Positions 1 to 8,667 are shown, numbered from the stretch's first letter. The stretch: 64,000 nucleotides of DNA from Acuticoccus sediminis (GCF_003258595.1 NZ_QHHQ01000004.1:1-64000); one strand, 5' to 3'. Translations and numbers: made by a program. Notes: generated by a model from the letters alone, not told the origin.

Positions 1-74
1 CGCTGATCTCCTCATCCGAAGACCAGCAGGTCCCTTCCGTAGCTTACAGCCCTGTCCGATTTTTCGGGAGCACC

Positions 75-470
75 TCACTCTCCCCGATCGGCTTCTTCGA
101 GGAGCCTCCCCATGTCCGGATCCTTGTAAAGATCCTCCAACGGCCCGTGGCCGCCCGGAATGACCACGGCCCCGTAGGTCGCGGCCGAGACATCCGAAAG
201 TCGCAGCGTCGACCGCAGACACGGGGCTAGGGCTTCAAGATAAGCCTTGAAGCGCGCTGCGTCCGGACCGACGAACTCCTGATTGAGGCTGTCGGGGTCA
301 GGGACCGGCGTCATCCCGCCCGGCGTGGCCACATCCACCTCTTGTCCAGCCGCGACCAAGACCCGGTGCATGTTGATAAGCTCCTCGGCCCAAAACCCGG
401 CCGGAGCCAACGTGCCATCCGCTCGCATCCAGTGATCCGCCGCAGACAGAACGATCAGGATCTTGCCCAT
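75..470 (-). pseudogene. DJ-1/PfpI family (type 1 glutamine amidotransferase-like) protein, 3'-truncated
   Basis: The 131 codons from MGKILIVLSAAD cover the N-terminal half of a DJ-1/PfpI protein of the HSP31-like group. Visible are the strand-loop MGKILIVLS, the ATPGG segment and the IPGGHGPLEDL motif near residue 115. The family normally continues with the nucleophile elbow (a CHGP-type Cys) directly after this point and reaches about 220-230 residues. Here the frame stops after LEEADRGE, so the catalytic Cys is missing. None of the three minus frames in bases 1-74 restores a recognisable C-terminus. I read it as a fragment cut by rearrangement. The longer upstream frame to base 869 has no recognisable content. 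Confidence 0.7.
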
Positions 471-983
471 GCGCCGCCTTGCTGGTTGGCCTCGGCTCAC
501 GTGTCCCGCAAGCTGCAATCGCCTGCAGACCTGCGGCGCGTCCACCGGCGCGGAAGCGATCTTGCTAGCTGACCACGACGAGCTGCGAGACGTGCTCCGA
601 CAGTGATGGGCGCACAGATTAGCACGCGGAACCGACAGCGCGGTTATATGGGTTGGTACAAACAATATGGGCCGCCAACGCGTGCCCGGTCCCCACCGTC
701 CGCCTGGTTCTGCGGAAGACGAGCCACAACCCATTCTCTCCCGCCTGGCGGGATTGAGGCTGACCAGCAGTCGATGGCGATCCGGGATGACCCACGGGCG
801 GCGGCGCTTCAATACAAGAGCCGAAGAGTCGGCCGCCGCTCCTTGACGACACTTGCCGTTCGAAGCCACCCCTCCGATTTACACGCTATTGCCCGATATT
901 ACCGCACACGTTCACGAGTAGGCTTCAATGCGGAAGATCTATCGCCTTCTATCTCCACAAGAGCAAACAAATGGAGATACGGT
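471..983. other. 513-bp stretch without a supported gene
   Basis: Open frames exist on both strands, including an upstream extension of the AlpA-like frame from 603. None has a convincing ribosome binding site or a recognisable domain. It probably holds the promoter regions of the DJ-1 fragment and the AlpA-like gene. No strong hairpin was seen. Confidence 0.5.
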
Positions 984-1253
984 ATGAGCGCTGCCCCGCA
1001 TGTCACCCGAAGGACAATTCGGCGGCAGCAGTTGCGCGAGATTGTGCCGCTTGCCGACAGCACGATCTACGACATGGAGCAGCGCGGAGAATTCCCACAG
1101 CGCTTCTATCTCACCTCGCGATGCGTCGTCTGGGACTTAGCAGAGGTCGAGGCTTGGCTCGACGCTCGACGCCGTGCCACTAGGGCTAATGCTGTTAAGC
1201 GCGCTCCAAGCCCCGACGTTAGATTGCGCCGTTCGCGACCCGTCAAACTCTAG
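984..1253 (+). CDS. AlpA-like excisionase/transcriptional regulator
   Basis: An 89-residue protein with the AlpA/MerR-like winged-helix pattern: RRQQLREIVPLADSTIYDM, a short turn, EFPQ, then VVWDLAEVEAWLDARR near residues 60-75. AlpA proteins bind DNA next to P4-type integrase genes and act as excisionase or activate integrase expression. The start at 984 is chosen because GGAG (974-977) lies a few bases upstream and the homology begins there. The frame is open back to 603 but that part looks random. The gene converges on the integrase and their 3' ends overlap by 11 bases (1243-1253). The tail after residue 75 is basic and variable. Confidence 0.75.
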   Translation: MSAAPHVTRRTIRRQQLREIVPLADSTIYDMEQRGEFPQRFYLTSRCVVWDLAEVEAWLDARRRATRANAVKRAPSPDVRLRRSRPVKL

Positions 1254-2499
1254 GCTCCAACTCAAGCATTTCCATCGTGGCGGGGAGCAGCGTCGGAACA
1301 TACTTCCGCCCCAACACCCACGCGTCCACCAAATTCGACCACTCCTGCATCATATGCCGGCGTTGATGCTCATATTCCGCCTTGTTGTAGATGCCACGCG
1401 ACGACCTTCCGTCCTCGTGCGCCAAGCACTTCTCGATCCAGTCGCTGTTGAAGCCGAGCTCATTCAACAGCGTCGAGCCAGTGCGACGTAGATCGTGAAC
1501 AGTGAAGGGTTCGAGTGGCAGCCCCTCCTTTTTCGCTCTGACAACGACTGCGGTCGTAATCCGGTTGAACGTCGCCCGCGACATGGGCGCGTCAGCGTCA
1601 TATCGCGACGGAAGGACATAGCGCGAATTGCCTGCGCAGGTTTTCAGCGCGATGAAGATGTCGACGGCCTGCTGTGACAGATAGACGTTGTGCGCCTTCG
1701 ACCGCTTCATTCGCTCCTTGGGTATCGACCAGACGGCGTTCTCGAAATCGACTTCGTCCCACGTCGCATCTTGCAGCTCGCTTTTCCTGACCATCGTTAG
1801 GAGGAAGAGCTTCATTCCCAGCCGTATAGTCGGCAGGGTCGGTACATGCTCGAGCTGTCCGAGCATGACGCGGATCTCCGCAGGAGATAGCGAACGATCC
1901 TTCGGTACGAAGGTCGCGATAGACGCCGGCCCAACTTCATCCGCTGGGTTGGCTACCTTCTCGCCATGTAAGATCGCGAACGCAAAGATCAGCTTGACGA
2001 TATCCCGCACATGCACAGCGGTGGCTGGAGCGCCGCGATCCTTCACCTTCCCGCACATCATGCGGAGATCGTCAGGCGTGATCTCCGTCAGAAGCCTGTT
2101 TCGAAACGTTGGCAGGACGTCGCGCTCGTAGATCGAGCGGCGCATGGCGCGCGTGCTGTCTGCCATGCGCGACTCCTGGAACCACTTCTCGCCGAACTCG
2201 CCGAACCTCTTCGCCTCCTTCAGTCGGCGTTTGTCGTGCTGCTTCTCTTGAGCGGGAGACCGTCCTTCGGAAATGGCGCGCTTCGCATCGATCAGCTTCT
2301 CGCGAGCCCTCGCAAGCGAGAGGCCATCTGAGCCGTATCGGCCGAGCGTCAGCGTCTCGCGACGTCCGTTGAGGCGGTAGTCGTACCGGAATACGATCGC
2401 CCCGGACGGCTGCACCACAACGTACATACCGTCACGATCGCTCACCTTGTACAATTTCTTCTGCGATCTCAGCGCCTTAATCGCAGTGTCAGTCAGCAT
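1243..2499 (-). CDS. Tyrosine site-specific integrase (P4 type, DUF4102 arm-binding N-terminus)
   Basis: A 418-residue phage/island integrase that would catalyse integration and excision at the guaA 3' end. Residues 1-90 form the DUF4102 arm-type DNA-binding domain (LYKVSDRDGMYVVV, LGRYGSDGLSLARAR). A SAM-like core-binding domain follows at about 100-190. The catalytic domain shows Arg in MVRKSEL (about 235), HDLRR (about 345), LAHEDGR (about 368) and the nucleophile Tyr in RGIYNKAEY (about 379), so all key residues are present. Start 2499 is preferred over the longer frame to 2541 because GGAGG sits 7 bases upstream. The promoter side faces guaA and carries repeated ATACCGTC boxes. It looks intact and potentially active. 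Confidence 0.92.
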   Translation of the reverse strand: MLTDTAIKALRSQKKLYKVSDRDGMYVVVQPSGAIVFRYDYRLNGRRETLTLGRYGSDGLSLARAREKLIDAKRAISEGRSPAQEKQHDKRRLKEAKRFGEFGEKWFQESRMADSTRAMRRSIYERDVLPTFRNRLLTEITPDDLRMMCGKVKDRGAPATAVHVRDIVKLIFAFAILHGEKVANPADEVGPASIATFVPKDRSLSPAEIRVMLGQLEHVPTLPTIRLGMKLFLLTMVRKSELQDATWDEVDFENAVWSIPKERMKRSKAHNVYLSQQAVDIFIALKTCAGNSRYVLPSRYDADAPMSRATFNRITTAVVVRAKKEGLPLEPFTVHDLRRTGSTLLNELGFNSDWIEKCLAHEDGRSSRGIYNKAEYEHQRRHMMQEWSNLVDAWVLGRKYVPTLLPATMEMLELEPRV

Positions 2500-2817
2500 G
2501 AGTGCCTCCAAAACCGTCTTAAAAGCGGGGAGAGGCGCCAATTATACCGTCAGGCAAAAACAGGCGGCGCTGGAAGCATGATTCCTCTTGAGAATCAGCC
2601 TGTTAACACCAAAAACAATACCGTCATCAGCTCTCTCAGCCGTGACGGTATAGCGAAATTCTCGATGGAACAAGTTGGTCCATACCGTCTGTTATACCGT
2701 CAAATCGGAGCACTGCCCCTCGATAGACGGCGATAGATGGCATCTCAATTAGGCCGATATTCCAATGGGTTGAAGCGTATCGGAGCGTACAAACGGATAC
2801 GGCCGGAGGGGCAAAAA
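2500..2817. other. Integrase-guaA intergenic region (att arm)
   Basis: 318 bases without a gene. Besides the ATACCGTC boxes there is a short direct repeat CGATAGA (2721-2727 and 2731-2737). It must also contain the integrase promoter, and probably the guaA transcription end replaced by integration. Confidence 0.55.
2543..2702. repeat. Five ATACCGTC boxes in the integrase promoter / att region
   Basis: TATACCGTCA occurs at 2543-2552 and 2693-2702, AATACCGTCA at 2617-2626, CATACCGTCT at 2681-2690, and an inverted TATACCGTCA at 2643-2652. Five 8-bp matches in 160 bases between an integrase gene and its attachment site is the arrangement expected of arm-type integrase sites or of AlpA/Xis operators. 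Which protein binds is inference. Confidence 0.65.
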
Positions 2818-2838
2818 TCATTCCCACTCGATCGTGCC
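2818..2838 (-). other. Candidate attachment core in the guaA 3' end
   Basis: The last guaA codons (minus strand GAGTGGGAATGA ending at 2818) directly abut the island. Insertion at this site usually regenerates the guaA end, so the core should be repeated at the island's far end. That copy is outside the window, so the exact core cannot be defined here. Confidence 0.5.
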
Positions 2839-4365
2839 GGGGGGCTTGGAGGTGACGTCGTAGACGACGCGGTTGACGCCGCGCACCTCGTTGACGATGC
2901 GCGAGGCGACGCGGCCGAGGAACGTCACGTCGAAGGGGTAGATGTCGGCGGTCATGCCGTCGGTGGACGTCACCGCGCGAAGGCCGAGCACCTTCTCGTA
3001 GGTCCGCGCGTCGCCCATCACGCCGACGGTCTCGACCGGGAGCAGCACCGCGAAGGCCTGCCAGATCCGGTCGTAGAGCCCGGCGGCGCGGATCTCCTCG
3101 ATGAAGATCGCGTCGGCGCGGCGCAGCACCGCCAGGCCGTCGCGGGTGATGGCGCCGGGGCAGCGGATCGCGAGGCCCGGTCCGGGGAACGGGTGCCGGC
3201 CGACGAACGTCTCGGCGAGGCCCAGCTCCCGGCCCAGCGCACGCACCTCGTCCTTGAAGAGGAGGCGCAGCGGCTCGACGAGCTTGAGGCCCATCCGCTC
3301 CGGAAGGCCGCCGACGTTGTGGTGGCTCTTGATGGTGACCGAGGGGCCGCCGGTCGGCGACACGCTCTCGATGACGTCGGGGTAGAGGGTGCCCTGGGCG
3401 AGGAAGTCGCCCTTGACCGCCTTCGCTTCCTTCTCGAACACCTCGACGAAGAGGCGGCCGATGGTCTTGCGCTTGACCTCGGGGTCGGTGACGCCCTCGA
3501 GCGCATTCAGGAAGGTCTCGGAGGCATCGACCTTGTTGAAGATGACGTCGTTGCGGCCGGCGAACATCGTCTCGACCTGCTCGGCCTCGTTCTCGCGCAG
3601 GAGACCGTGGTCGACGAAGATGCAGGTGAGCCGGTCGCCGATGGCCTCCGCCAGGAGCACGGCGGTCACGGTGGAGTCGACGCCGCCGGAGAGGCCGCAG
3701 ATCACGCGGCCGTCGCCGACCTGCTCGCGGATCCTGGCGATCGCCTCCTCGCGGAAGGCGGCCATCGTCCAGTCGCCGGTGGCCCTGACGATGCGGCGCA
3801 CGAAGGACTCGATGAGACGCGCGCCGTCCGGCGTGTGGACCACTTCCGGGTGGAACATCAGCCCGTAGGCGCGGCGCTCCTCGTTGGCGATGATCGCGAA
3901 CGGCGCGCCGGGCGAGCGGGCGACCACCTCGAAGCCGGGCGCCGGCTCGACGACGCGGTCGCCGTGGCTCATCCATACGGTGTGCGTCTCGCCGGGGGAC
4001 CAGATGCCCTCGATCAGCGGGCTGTGGCCGACCACCTCGATCTCGGCGCGGCCGAACTCGCGATGGTCGCTCCCCTCGACGCGGCCGCCGAGCTGGTCGT
4101 TCATCGCCATCTGGCCGTAGCAGATGCCCATCAGGGGCACGCCGGAGTCGTAGATCTCCTGCGGGGCGCGCGGCGATCCCTCCCAGTGGGTGGATGACGG
4201 GCCGCCGGAGAAGATCACCCCGCTCGGCTTGTGTTCGGCAAATGCGGCGGCCGCTTCCTGGTACGGTGCGACCACGGAAAACACCCCCGCCTCGCGCACG
4301 CGACGTGCGATGAGCTGGGTGACCTGAGAACCAAAATCGACGATGAGGATCGTGTCGTGCGCCAT
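2818..4365 (-). CDS. guaA: GMP synthase (glutamine-hydrolysing)
   Basis: Converts XMP to GMP with ATP and glutamine-derived ammonia in the cytosol, the last step of guanine nucleotide synthesis. The 515-residue product has the class I GATase domain first, with nucleophile Cys82 in MGICYGQ and the His/Glu pair in FHPEV. The ATP-pyrophosphatase P-loop SGGVDST follows, and the C-terminal dimerisation domain ends in PPGTIEWE. Length and ends fit the family. Start 4365 ([12 protein letters not shown]) is chosen because the family begins there; the upstream extension to 4428 is unlike it. The intact C-terminus shows that the adjacent island did not damage the gene. Confidence 0.97.
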   Translation of the reverse strand: MAHDTILIVDFGSQVTQLIARRVREAGVFSVVAPYQEAAAAFAEHKPSGVIFSGGPSSTHWEGSPRAPQEIYDSGVPLMGICYGQMAMNDQLGGRVEGSDHREFGRAEIEVVGHSPLIEGIWSPGETHTVWMSHGDRVVEPAPGFEVVARSPGAPFAIIANEERRAYGLMFHPEVVHTPDGARLIESFVRRIVRATGDWTMAAFREEAIARIREQVGDGRVICGLSGGVDSTVTAVLLAEAIGDRLTCIFVDHGLLRENEAEQVETMFAGRNDVIFNKVDASETFLNALEGVTDPEVKRKTIGRLFVEVFEKEAKAVKGDFLAQGTLYPDVIESVSPTGGPSVTIKSHHNVGGLPERMGLKLVEPLRLLFKDEVRALGRELGLAETFVGRHPFPGPGLAIRCPGAITRDGLAVLRRADAIFIEEIRAAGLYDRIWQAFAVLLPVETVGVMGDARTYEKVLGLRAVTSTDGMTADIYPFDVTFLGRVASRIVNEVRGVNRVVYDVTSKPPGTIEWE

Positions 4366-4485
4366 GGCCTCTATTGGCACAGTCCGGCGCGATCCACCAT
4401 CGTCCGTCAACGCATTCCGGATCCTCATCCCCGCTCCGTGCGCGGGACGCGTGGCGCATGCTCCGCGGCGGGTGCCGGGGCCGTC

Positions 4486-5343
4486 TCAGCCCGCCCGGTT
4501 GACCCAGCGCGCGGCGCGCCAGAGGTCGATCTGGGTCCGCCAGACCGCCGGTTGCGGCTCGGAAAGCGGAGCGCGGGCCGCTAGCGCGAGGTGCCGCCGC
4601 GCGGCGAGTGCCGGGAGGAACGCGGCGCGGGCGGCCGGCGCCACCCCGGCGATGTGCTCGCGCATGGCCCGATGCGCGGCCTCGCCGTGCCCGGCGACGG
4701 CCGACGCGGCTCTGCCGGCCCCCTCCGGCAGGCGGCCGGCGGACATCGAGGCGCCCTGCTCCTCGCCCGTCGCTTCCCGCCAGACGCTGGACGGCACGAG
4801 GCTGACCCCGCGCGCGAACCGGCGCGGCACGCTCGACGCCACGTCCGCCGCGGCGAGGACGACGCCGGCGTACCCCGCGGCGGTCCCGGCGCTGCGGGCG
4901 GCGGCGAGGCCGTCGTCCGCCCCCAGCGCGTCGACGCAGAGCGCCATGGCGGCGAGCTGGACGAGCGCGCCCTGCCCTTCGCCGGCATAGCCGTCGAAAT
5001 CGTCCCAGCTCGCGAGCGGGTCGGCGTAGAGGTCGTGGATGAAGGCCTCGCTGACGGCGCAGAGCGTCTCCAGCGGCCAGCGGTAGCGCTCGGCCCCCTG
5101 TCGCAGGTGATCGACGAGCGGGACGGAGCGGCCGGCGCCGTACCCCTCGTTGCGGATCGCGTCGCGCCACCACTGCAGGCGGATCTCGGCCGCCATCGGG
5201 TCGGACACGGTCTCGACGATGCGCTTCAGCTCGAGGCGGTAGGCGGCGAGGGCGTGGAGGGCCGGGCGCGTCGGCTCGGGTGCGAAGAGCGCCGCGAGCC
5301 AGCGGGTGCGGTCACCGTCGCGGACCGCGTCTTCGATCCCCAT
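4486..5343 (-). CDS. Squalene/phytoene synthase-family protein, NDUFAF6-like
   Basis: A 285-residue protein of the isoprenoid synthase fold, visible from AAYRLELKRIVETVSDP, RLQWWRDAIRN, LYADPLASWDDFDGYAGEGQGALVQLAA and WRTQIDLWRAA. The DDxxD diphosphate-binding motifs of real squalene/phytoene synthases are not seen, as in mitochondrial NDUFAF6, a complex I assembly factor that keeps the fold without the chemistry. It is the last gene of the yajC-secD-secF-Mth938 string, and its start overlaps the preceding stop by one base (TGATG). The context argues for a role in membrane protein or complex I biogenesis rather than carotenoids or hopanoids; no other terpenoid gene is near. Function is inferred. 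Confidence 0.82.
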   Translation of the reverse strand: MGIEDAVRDGDRTRWLAALFAPEPTRPALHALAAYRLELKRIVETVSDPMAAEIRLQWWRDAIRNEGYGAGRSVPLVDHLRQGAERYRWPLETLCAVSEAFIHDLYADPLASWDDFDGYAGEGQGALVQLAAMALCVDALGADDGLAAARSAGTAAGYAGVVLAAADVASSVPRRFARGVSLVPSSVWREATGEEQGASMSAGRLPEGAGRAASAVAGHGEAAHRAMREHIAGVAPAARAAFLPALAARRHLALAARAPLSEPQPAVWRTQIDLWRAARWVNRAG

Positions 5344-5729
5344 CAGTCGACAGCGATCAAGGCCGCCGCGACCCGCCGCTCCTCCGATATCATGACGTTG
5401 AAGGTGCGCACGGCGGCGCCGGTGTTCATCGTGTCGAACCGGACGCCCTGTGCCCGCAACGCTGCCGCGGACGGTCCGCCGAGCGGGAACGGCACCGTGC
5501 CGACCCCCACGAGCAGAACGTCGATCTCGCCGCGCTCCTCGATGACGCGGGCGAGCGACTCGGGCGTGATGTCGGCCGCCTCCGCCGGAGCCCAGCCGTA
5601 GATGCCGGACGGGACGCACAGGAGCGACCCGCGATGGCTCATCCCGGCGAAGCGGAAGCCACCGTTGCCGTAGGCATCGATGGGTGCCCGCCCCGGGAAG
5701 TGGGCGTCGCGGATGACGAGGCCAGTCAT
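5343..5729 (-). CDS. Mth938-like domain protein, NDUFAF3 homologue
   Basis: A 128-residue single-domain protein matching the Mth938/NDUFAF3 family: IDAYGNGGFRFAGMSHRGSLL at the N-terminus, the LLVGVGTVPFPL strand-loop near residue 75, and VRFDTMNTGAAVRTFNVMISEERRVAAALI at the C-terminus. The human relative NDUFAF3 assists assembly of the complex I Q-module in mitochondria. Start and stop each overlap the neighbours by one base (secF upstream, the NDUFAF6-like gene downstream), so all are co-translated. No catalytic motif is known for the family. Confidence 0.85.
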   Translation of the reverse strand: MTGLVIRDAHFPGRAPIDAYGNGGFRFAGMSHRGSLLCVPSGIYGWAPAEAADITPESLARVIEERGEIDVLLVGVGTVPFPLGGPSAAALRAQGVRFDTMNTGAAVRTFNVMISEERRVAAALIAVD

Positions 5730-6694
5730 CAGGCCGGCGTCGGCTCCGCGTCGCCGGCCGGCTCGCCGTCGTCGGCCTCGTCCTCCTTGCCGCCGCCGGA
5801 CGCACGGCCCGGGCGCAGGTGCAGCGTGATGAGGAGCGGCGCCGCGATGAAGATCGACGAGTAGGTGCCGACCACGATGCCCCAGATCATCGCGAACGTG
5901 AACGAGCGGATCACCTCGCCGCCGAACACGAACAGGGCCGCCAGCGCGAGCAGCGTCGTGATGGAGGTCATCAACGTGCGCGACAGGGTCTGGTTGATCG
6001 ACAGGTCGATGAGCTGCGGCATCGGCATGCGCTTGTAGCGCCGCAGGTTCTCACGCACGCGGTCGTAGACGACGACGGTGTCGTTCAGCGAGTAGCCGAC
6101 GATGGTCAGCACCGCCGCGATGGATGTGAGGTTGAAGTCTAGCTGGGTCGCCGAGAACAGACCTATGGTCAGGATCACGTCGTGCATCGTGCAGAGCACG
6201 GCGCCGACGGCGAAGTGCCACTCGAACCGCAGCCAGATGTAGACCATGATCGCGATCAGGGCGACGACGACGGCGATGATGCCGGCCTGCGCCAGCTCGC
6301 CGGAGACGCGCGGCCCCACGACCTCGACGCGGCGGAAGTCGGCGTCGTTGCCGTAGAGCTCGCGCAGCTGCATCACCGCGAGCTGCTGCGCCTCGTCCCC
6401 GCCGGGCTGCTCCTCGACGCGGATGAGGATGTCCGTCGGCTCCCCGAACTCGACGATCTGGACGTCGCCGAGGCCGAGCTGGCCGACTTCCTGGCGGATC
6501 TCCGAGATCGGCCGCACTTCGTGGAAGCGCAGCTCCACCATGGTGCCGCCCTGGAAGTCGATGCCGTAGTTCATCCCCACGAGCGCGAAGAGGGCGAGGG
6601 AGAGGATGCAGCCGATGGCCGAGCCGATCATTGCCGGCACGCGCCAGCGCATGAAGGCGATCTTGGTGTCCGTGGGAAGGGAGAGTCGTTTCAT
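5729..6694 (-). CDS. secF: Protein translocase subunit SecF
   Basis: A 321-residue inner-membrane RND-type subunit that works with SecD to drive late protein export using the proton motive force. Seen are the first membrane segment after MRWRVPAMIGS, the conserved GIDFQGGTMVEL, a periplasmic domain to about residue 125, and five further membrane segments with GYSLNDTVVVYDRVREN and LSINQTLSRTLMTSITTL. The tail (DEADDGEPAG) is acidic. It starts three bases after secD and overlaps the Mth938-like gene by one base. Confidence 0.96.
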   Translation of the reverse strand: MKRLSLPTDTKIAFMRWRVPAMIGSAIGCILSLALFALVGMNYGIDFQGGTMVELRFHEVRPISEIRQEVGQLGLGDVQIVEFGEPTDILIRVEEQPGGDEAQQLAVMQLRELYGNDADFRRVEVVGPRVSGELAQAGIIAVVVALIAIMVYIWLRFEWHFAVGAVLCTMHDVILTIGLFSATQLDFNLTSIAAVLTIVGYSLNDTVVVYDRVRENLRRYKRMPMPQLIDLSINQTLSRTLMTSITTLLALAALFVFGGEVIRSFTFAMIWGIVVGTYSSIFIAAPLLITLHLRPGRASGGGKEDEADDGEPAGDAEPTPA

Positions 6695-6697
6695 GGC

Positions 6698-8326
6698 TTA
6701 CACCGGCACTTCGGTCGGGCGGCGGCGGCGAACCCACATCGCCACCATCAGCCGCGTGAACAGGAACGCCGTGAAGATCGTCGTGAGAATGCCGATCGCC
6801 AGCGTGACGGCGAAGCCGCGGACGGGGCCGGATCCGAGCTGGAACAGGATGACCGCCGCGATGAGGGTCGTGACGTTGGCGTCCAGGATGGTGGCGAAGG
6901 CCCGGCTGAAGCCCGCGTCGATCGCGAGGATCGGACTGCGGCCGGCGCGCCCCTCCTCCCGGATGCGCTCGTAGATCAGCACGTTGGCGTCCACCGCCAT
7001 ACCGATCGTCAGCACGATGCCGGCGATGCCCGGCAGCGTCAGCGTCGCCCCGAGGAGCGACAGGAGTCCCAGGATGAGGACGACGTTCACGACCAGCGCG
7101 ACGTTCGCGATCACGCCGAAGAAGCCATAGACCAGCACCATCGACGCGGCGACGAGCACGGCGCCGACGATGGCGGCGGTCTCGCCGGCGGCGATCGAGT
7201 CGGCGCCGAGGCCGGGGCCGACGGTCCGCTCCTCGACCAGCGTCAGGGCGGCGGGCAGCGCACCGGCGCGCAGCAGGACCGCGAGGTCGTTGGCCGACTG
7301 GACCGTGAAGGAGCCGGAGATCTGACCGGCGCCACCGCAGATCGGCTCGCGGATGGAGGGCGCGGACACCACCTCGTCGTCGAGGACGATGGCGAACGGG
7401 GTGCGCGACGGCGCCTCGCGGGTGGTCACGTCGCAGAAGCGCCGTGCGCCGCCCGTGGTGAGGCGGAAGGTCACCACCGGTTCGTTGGTCTGCTGCTGGA
7501 AGGCGGGCTGGGCGTCGGTGAGGTCCTCGCCGGTGATGAGCGGCGCCTCGTCGACGACGTAGGGAACGCCCGGCTCGGCCTCGTTGTCCTCCGACGTCAT
7601 CAGCAGCATCTTGCCGGCCGGGGCGCGGCCCCGCTGCAGAACGTCAGTGGGGTTCACCGAGGTGTCGACCAGGTGGAAGGTCAGCTGCGCGGTGGTGCCG
7701 ATGATCGCCTTGAGCTGCTCCGGATCACCGCCCGGCGCCTCGACGAGGATGCGGTCGTCGCCCTGGCGCTGGATGTTCGGCTCGGTCGTGCCGAGCTCGT
7801 CGACGCGGCGGCGCACCACCTCGATGGACTGGTCCACGATGGAGCGCACGCGCTGGGCGAGGCCCGCCTCGGTGAACTGCAGCCGCATCAGGCCGTTGTC
7901 GGACTGGGAGAACTCGAACTCGTTGACGCCGCCCTGGGTGAAGACGCCCTGACCGAGCGGGTTCAGGAGCTGGCGCAGCCGGTCGGCGGCCTCGTCGATC
8001 CGCGTGTTGTCGCGGATCCGCACTTCGACGCCGTCGCTGACGACGCCGAGGCCCGTGTAGCCGATCCGGGGCTCCTTCAGGAGCGCCTCACGCACCTCGT
8101 TGGTGACGGTGCGCAGTCGCGTGTCGATGTAGTCTTCCTGATCGACCTGGTAGAGCAGGTAGGCACCGCCCTGCAGGTCGAGGCCGAGGACGATGCGCTC
8201 CTTCGGCAGCCACGATGGCAGCGGCGCCATCCACGAGCGGGGGACCAGATTGGGGATCACCGCCGCCACGCCGAGGATGACGACGAGGACGATGGAAATC
8301 GTCTGCCAGCGTGGGAAGTGCAGCAT
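6698..8326 (-). CDS. secD: Protein translocase subunit SecD
   Basis: A 542-residue partner of SecF in the inner membrane. It has an N-terminal membrane segment (ISIVLVVILGVAAVIP), the signature VLGLDLQGGAYLL, a large periplasmic region with the P1 head, and a C-terminal five-helix block with GMAVDANVLIYERIREE. Its start overlaps the yajC stop by one base (TGATG). Length is slightly below that of E. coli SecD and normal for alphaproteobacteria. Confidence 0.96.
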   Translation of the reverse strand: MLHFPRWQTISIVLVVILGVAAVIPNLVPRSWMAPLPSWLPKERIVLGLDLQGGAYLLYQVDQEDYIDTRLRTVTNEVREALLKEPRIGYTGLGVVSDGVEVRIRDNTRIDEAADRLRQLLNPLGQGVFTQGGVNEFEFSQSDNGLMRLQFTEAGLAQRVRSIVDQSIEVVRRRVDELGTTEPNIQRQGDDRILVEAPGGDPEQLKAIIGTTAQLTFHLVDTSVNPTDVLQRGRAPAGKMLLMTSEDNEAEPGVPYVVDEAPLITGEDLTDAQPAFQQQTNEPVVTFRLTTGGARRFCDVTTREAPSRTPFAIVLDDEVVSAPSIREPICGGAGQISGSFTVQSANDLAVLLRAGALPAALTLVEERTVGPGLGADSIAAGETAAIVGAVLVAASMVLVYGFFGVIANVALVVNVVLILGLLSLLGATLTLPGIAGIVLTIGMAVDANVLIYERIREEGRAGRSPILAIDAGFSRAFATILDANVTTLIAAVILFQLGSGPVRGFAVTLAIGILTTIFTAFLFTRLMVAMWVRRRRPTEVPV

Positions 8327-8667
8327 CAGTCGTTCGCCGCAGCCGCCGGTTCAGGCTTCGCGCGAACTTCCGTGATCGTGCTGCGCACGACGCGGACGGG
8401 CTCGTTGTCGCCGAATTTGATCTCGATCTCGTTGTCGTCGACCACCTTCGTCACCTTGCCGATGAGTCCGCCGGCGGTGACGACCGTGTCGTTGCGCTTC
8501 AGCGCGGAGACCATCGCCTGGTGCTGCTTCATCCGCTGCCGCTGCGGGCGGATGATCAGGAACCACATAATAACGAAGATCAGCAGGAACGGGGCGAGCT
8601 GAACGATGAAACCAGCGCCACCACCTGCGCCGCCGGGAGCCTGCGCGAAGGCTTCTGTGATGAACAT
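8326..8667 (-). CDS. yajC: Preprotein translocase subunit YajC
   Basis: A 113-residue single-span membrane protein of the SecDF-YajC complex. The helix APFLLIFVIMWFLIIRPQRQR is followed by the cytoplasmic KQHQAMVSALKRNDTVVTAGGLIGKV domain. Start 8667 (MFITEAFAQ) is chosen because YajC proteins start this way; the open frame to 8961 is spurious. It heads the five-gene yajC-secD-secF operon, so its promoter lies in 8668-8929, divergent from folK. Confidence 0.95.
   Translation of the reverse strand: MFITEAFAQAPGGAGGGAGFIVQLAPFLLIFVIMWFLIIRPQRQRMKQHQAMVSALKRNDTVVTAGGLIGKVTKVVDDNEIEIKFGDNEPVRVVRSTITEVRAKPEPAAAAND

Larger units (their letters stand above)
1..2817. mobile_element. End of an integrated genomic island at the 3' end of guaA
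   Basis: The stretch holds a tyrosine integrase pointing away from guaA, a convergent AlpA-type small DNA-binding protein and a broken DJ-1/PfpI gene, and it is visibly less GC-rich than everything to its right. P4-type integrases with a neighbouring AlpA protein are typical of islands, and the guaA 3' end is a known integration target. The right boundary is placed at the guaA stop codon. The left boundary lies outside the window, so the element's total size and cargo are unknown. No second copy of the guaA end sequence was found inside the window, as expected if the other att site lies to the left. Confidence 0.75.

Noticed and set aside
603-983. N-terminal extension of the AlpA-like gene
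   Set aside because: The 127 extra residues have no family resemblance, and a ribosome binding site lies right before 984.
2636-5173. 845-codon minus-strand frame overlapping guaA
   Set aside because: Arg/Pro-rich shadow of guaA in another frame, with no homology.
4486-5343. Carotenoid or hopanoid biosynthesis gene
   Set aside because: The squalene/phytoene synthase fold is there, but the aspartate motifs are not seen and no other terpenoid gene is nearby; NDUFAF6-like fits better.
6182-8602. 806-codon plus-strand frame opposite secD/secF
   Set aside because: Shadow of secDF with an unnatural composition.
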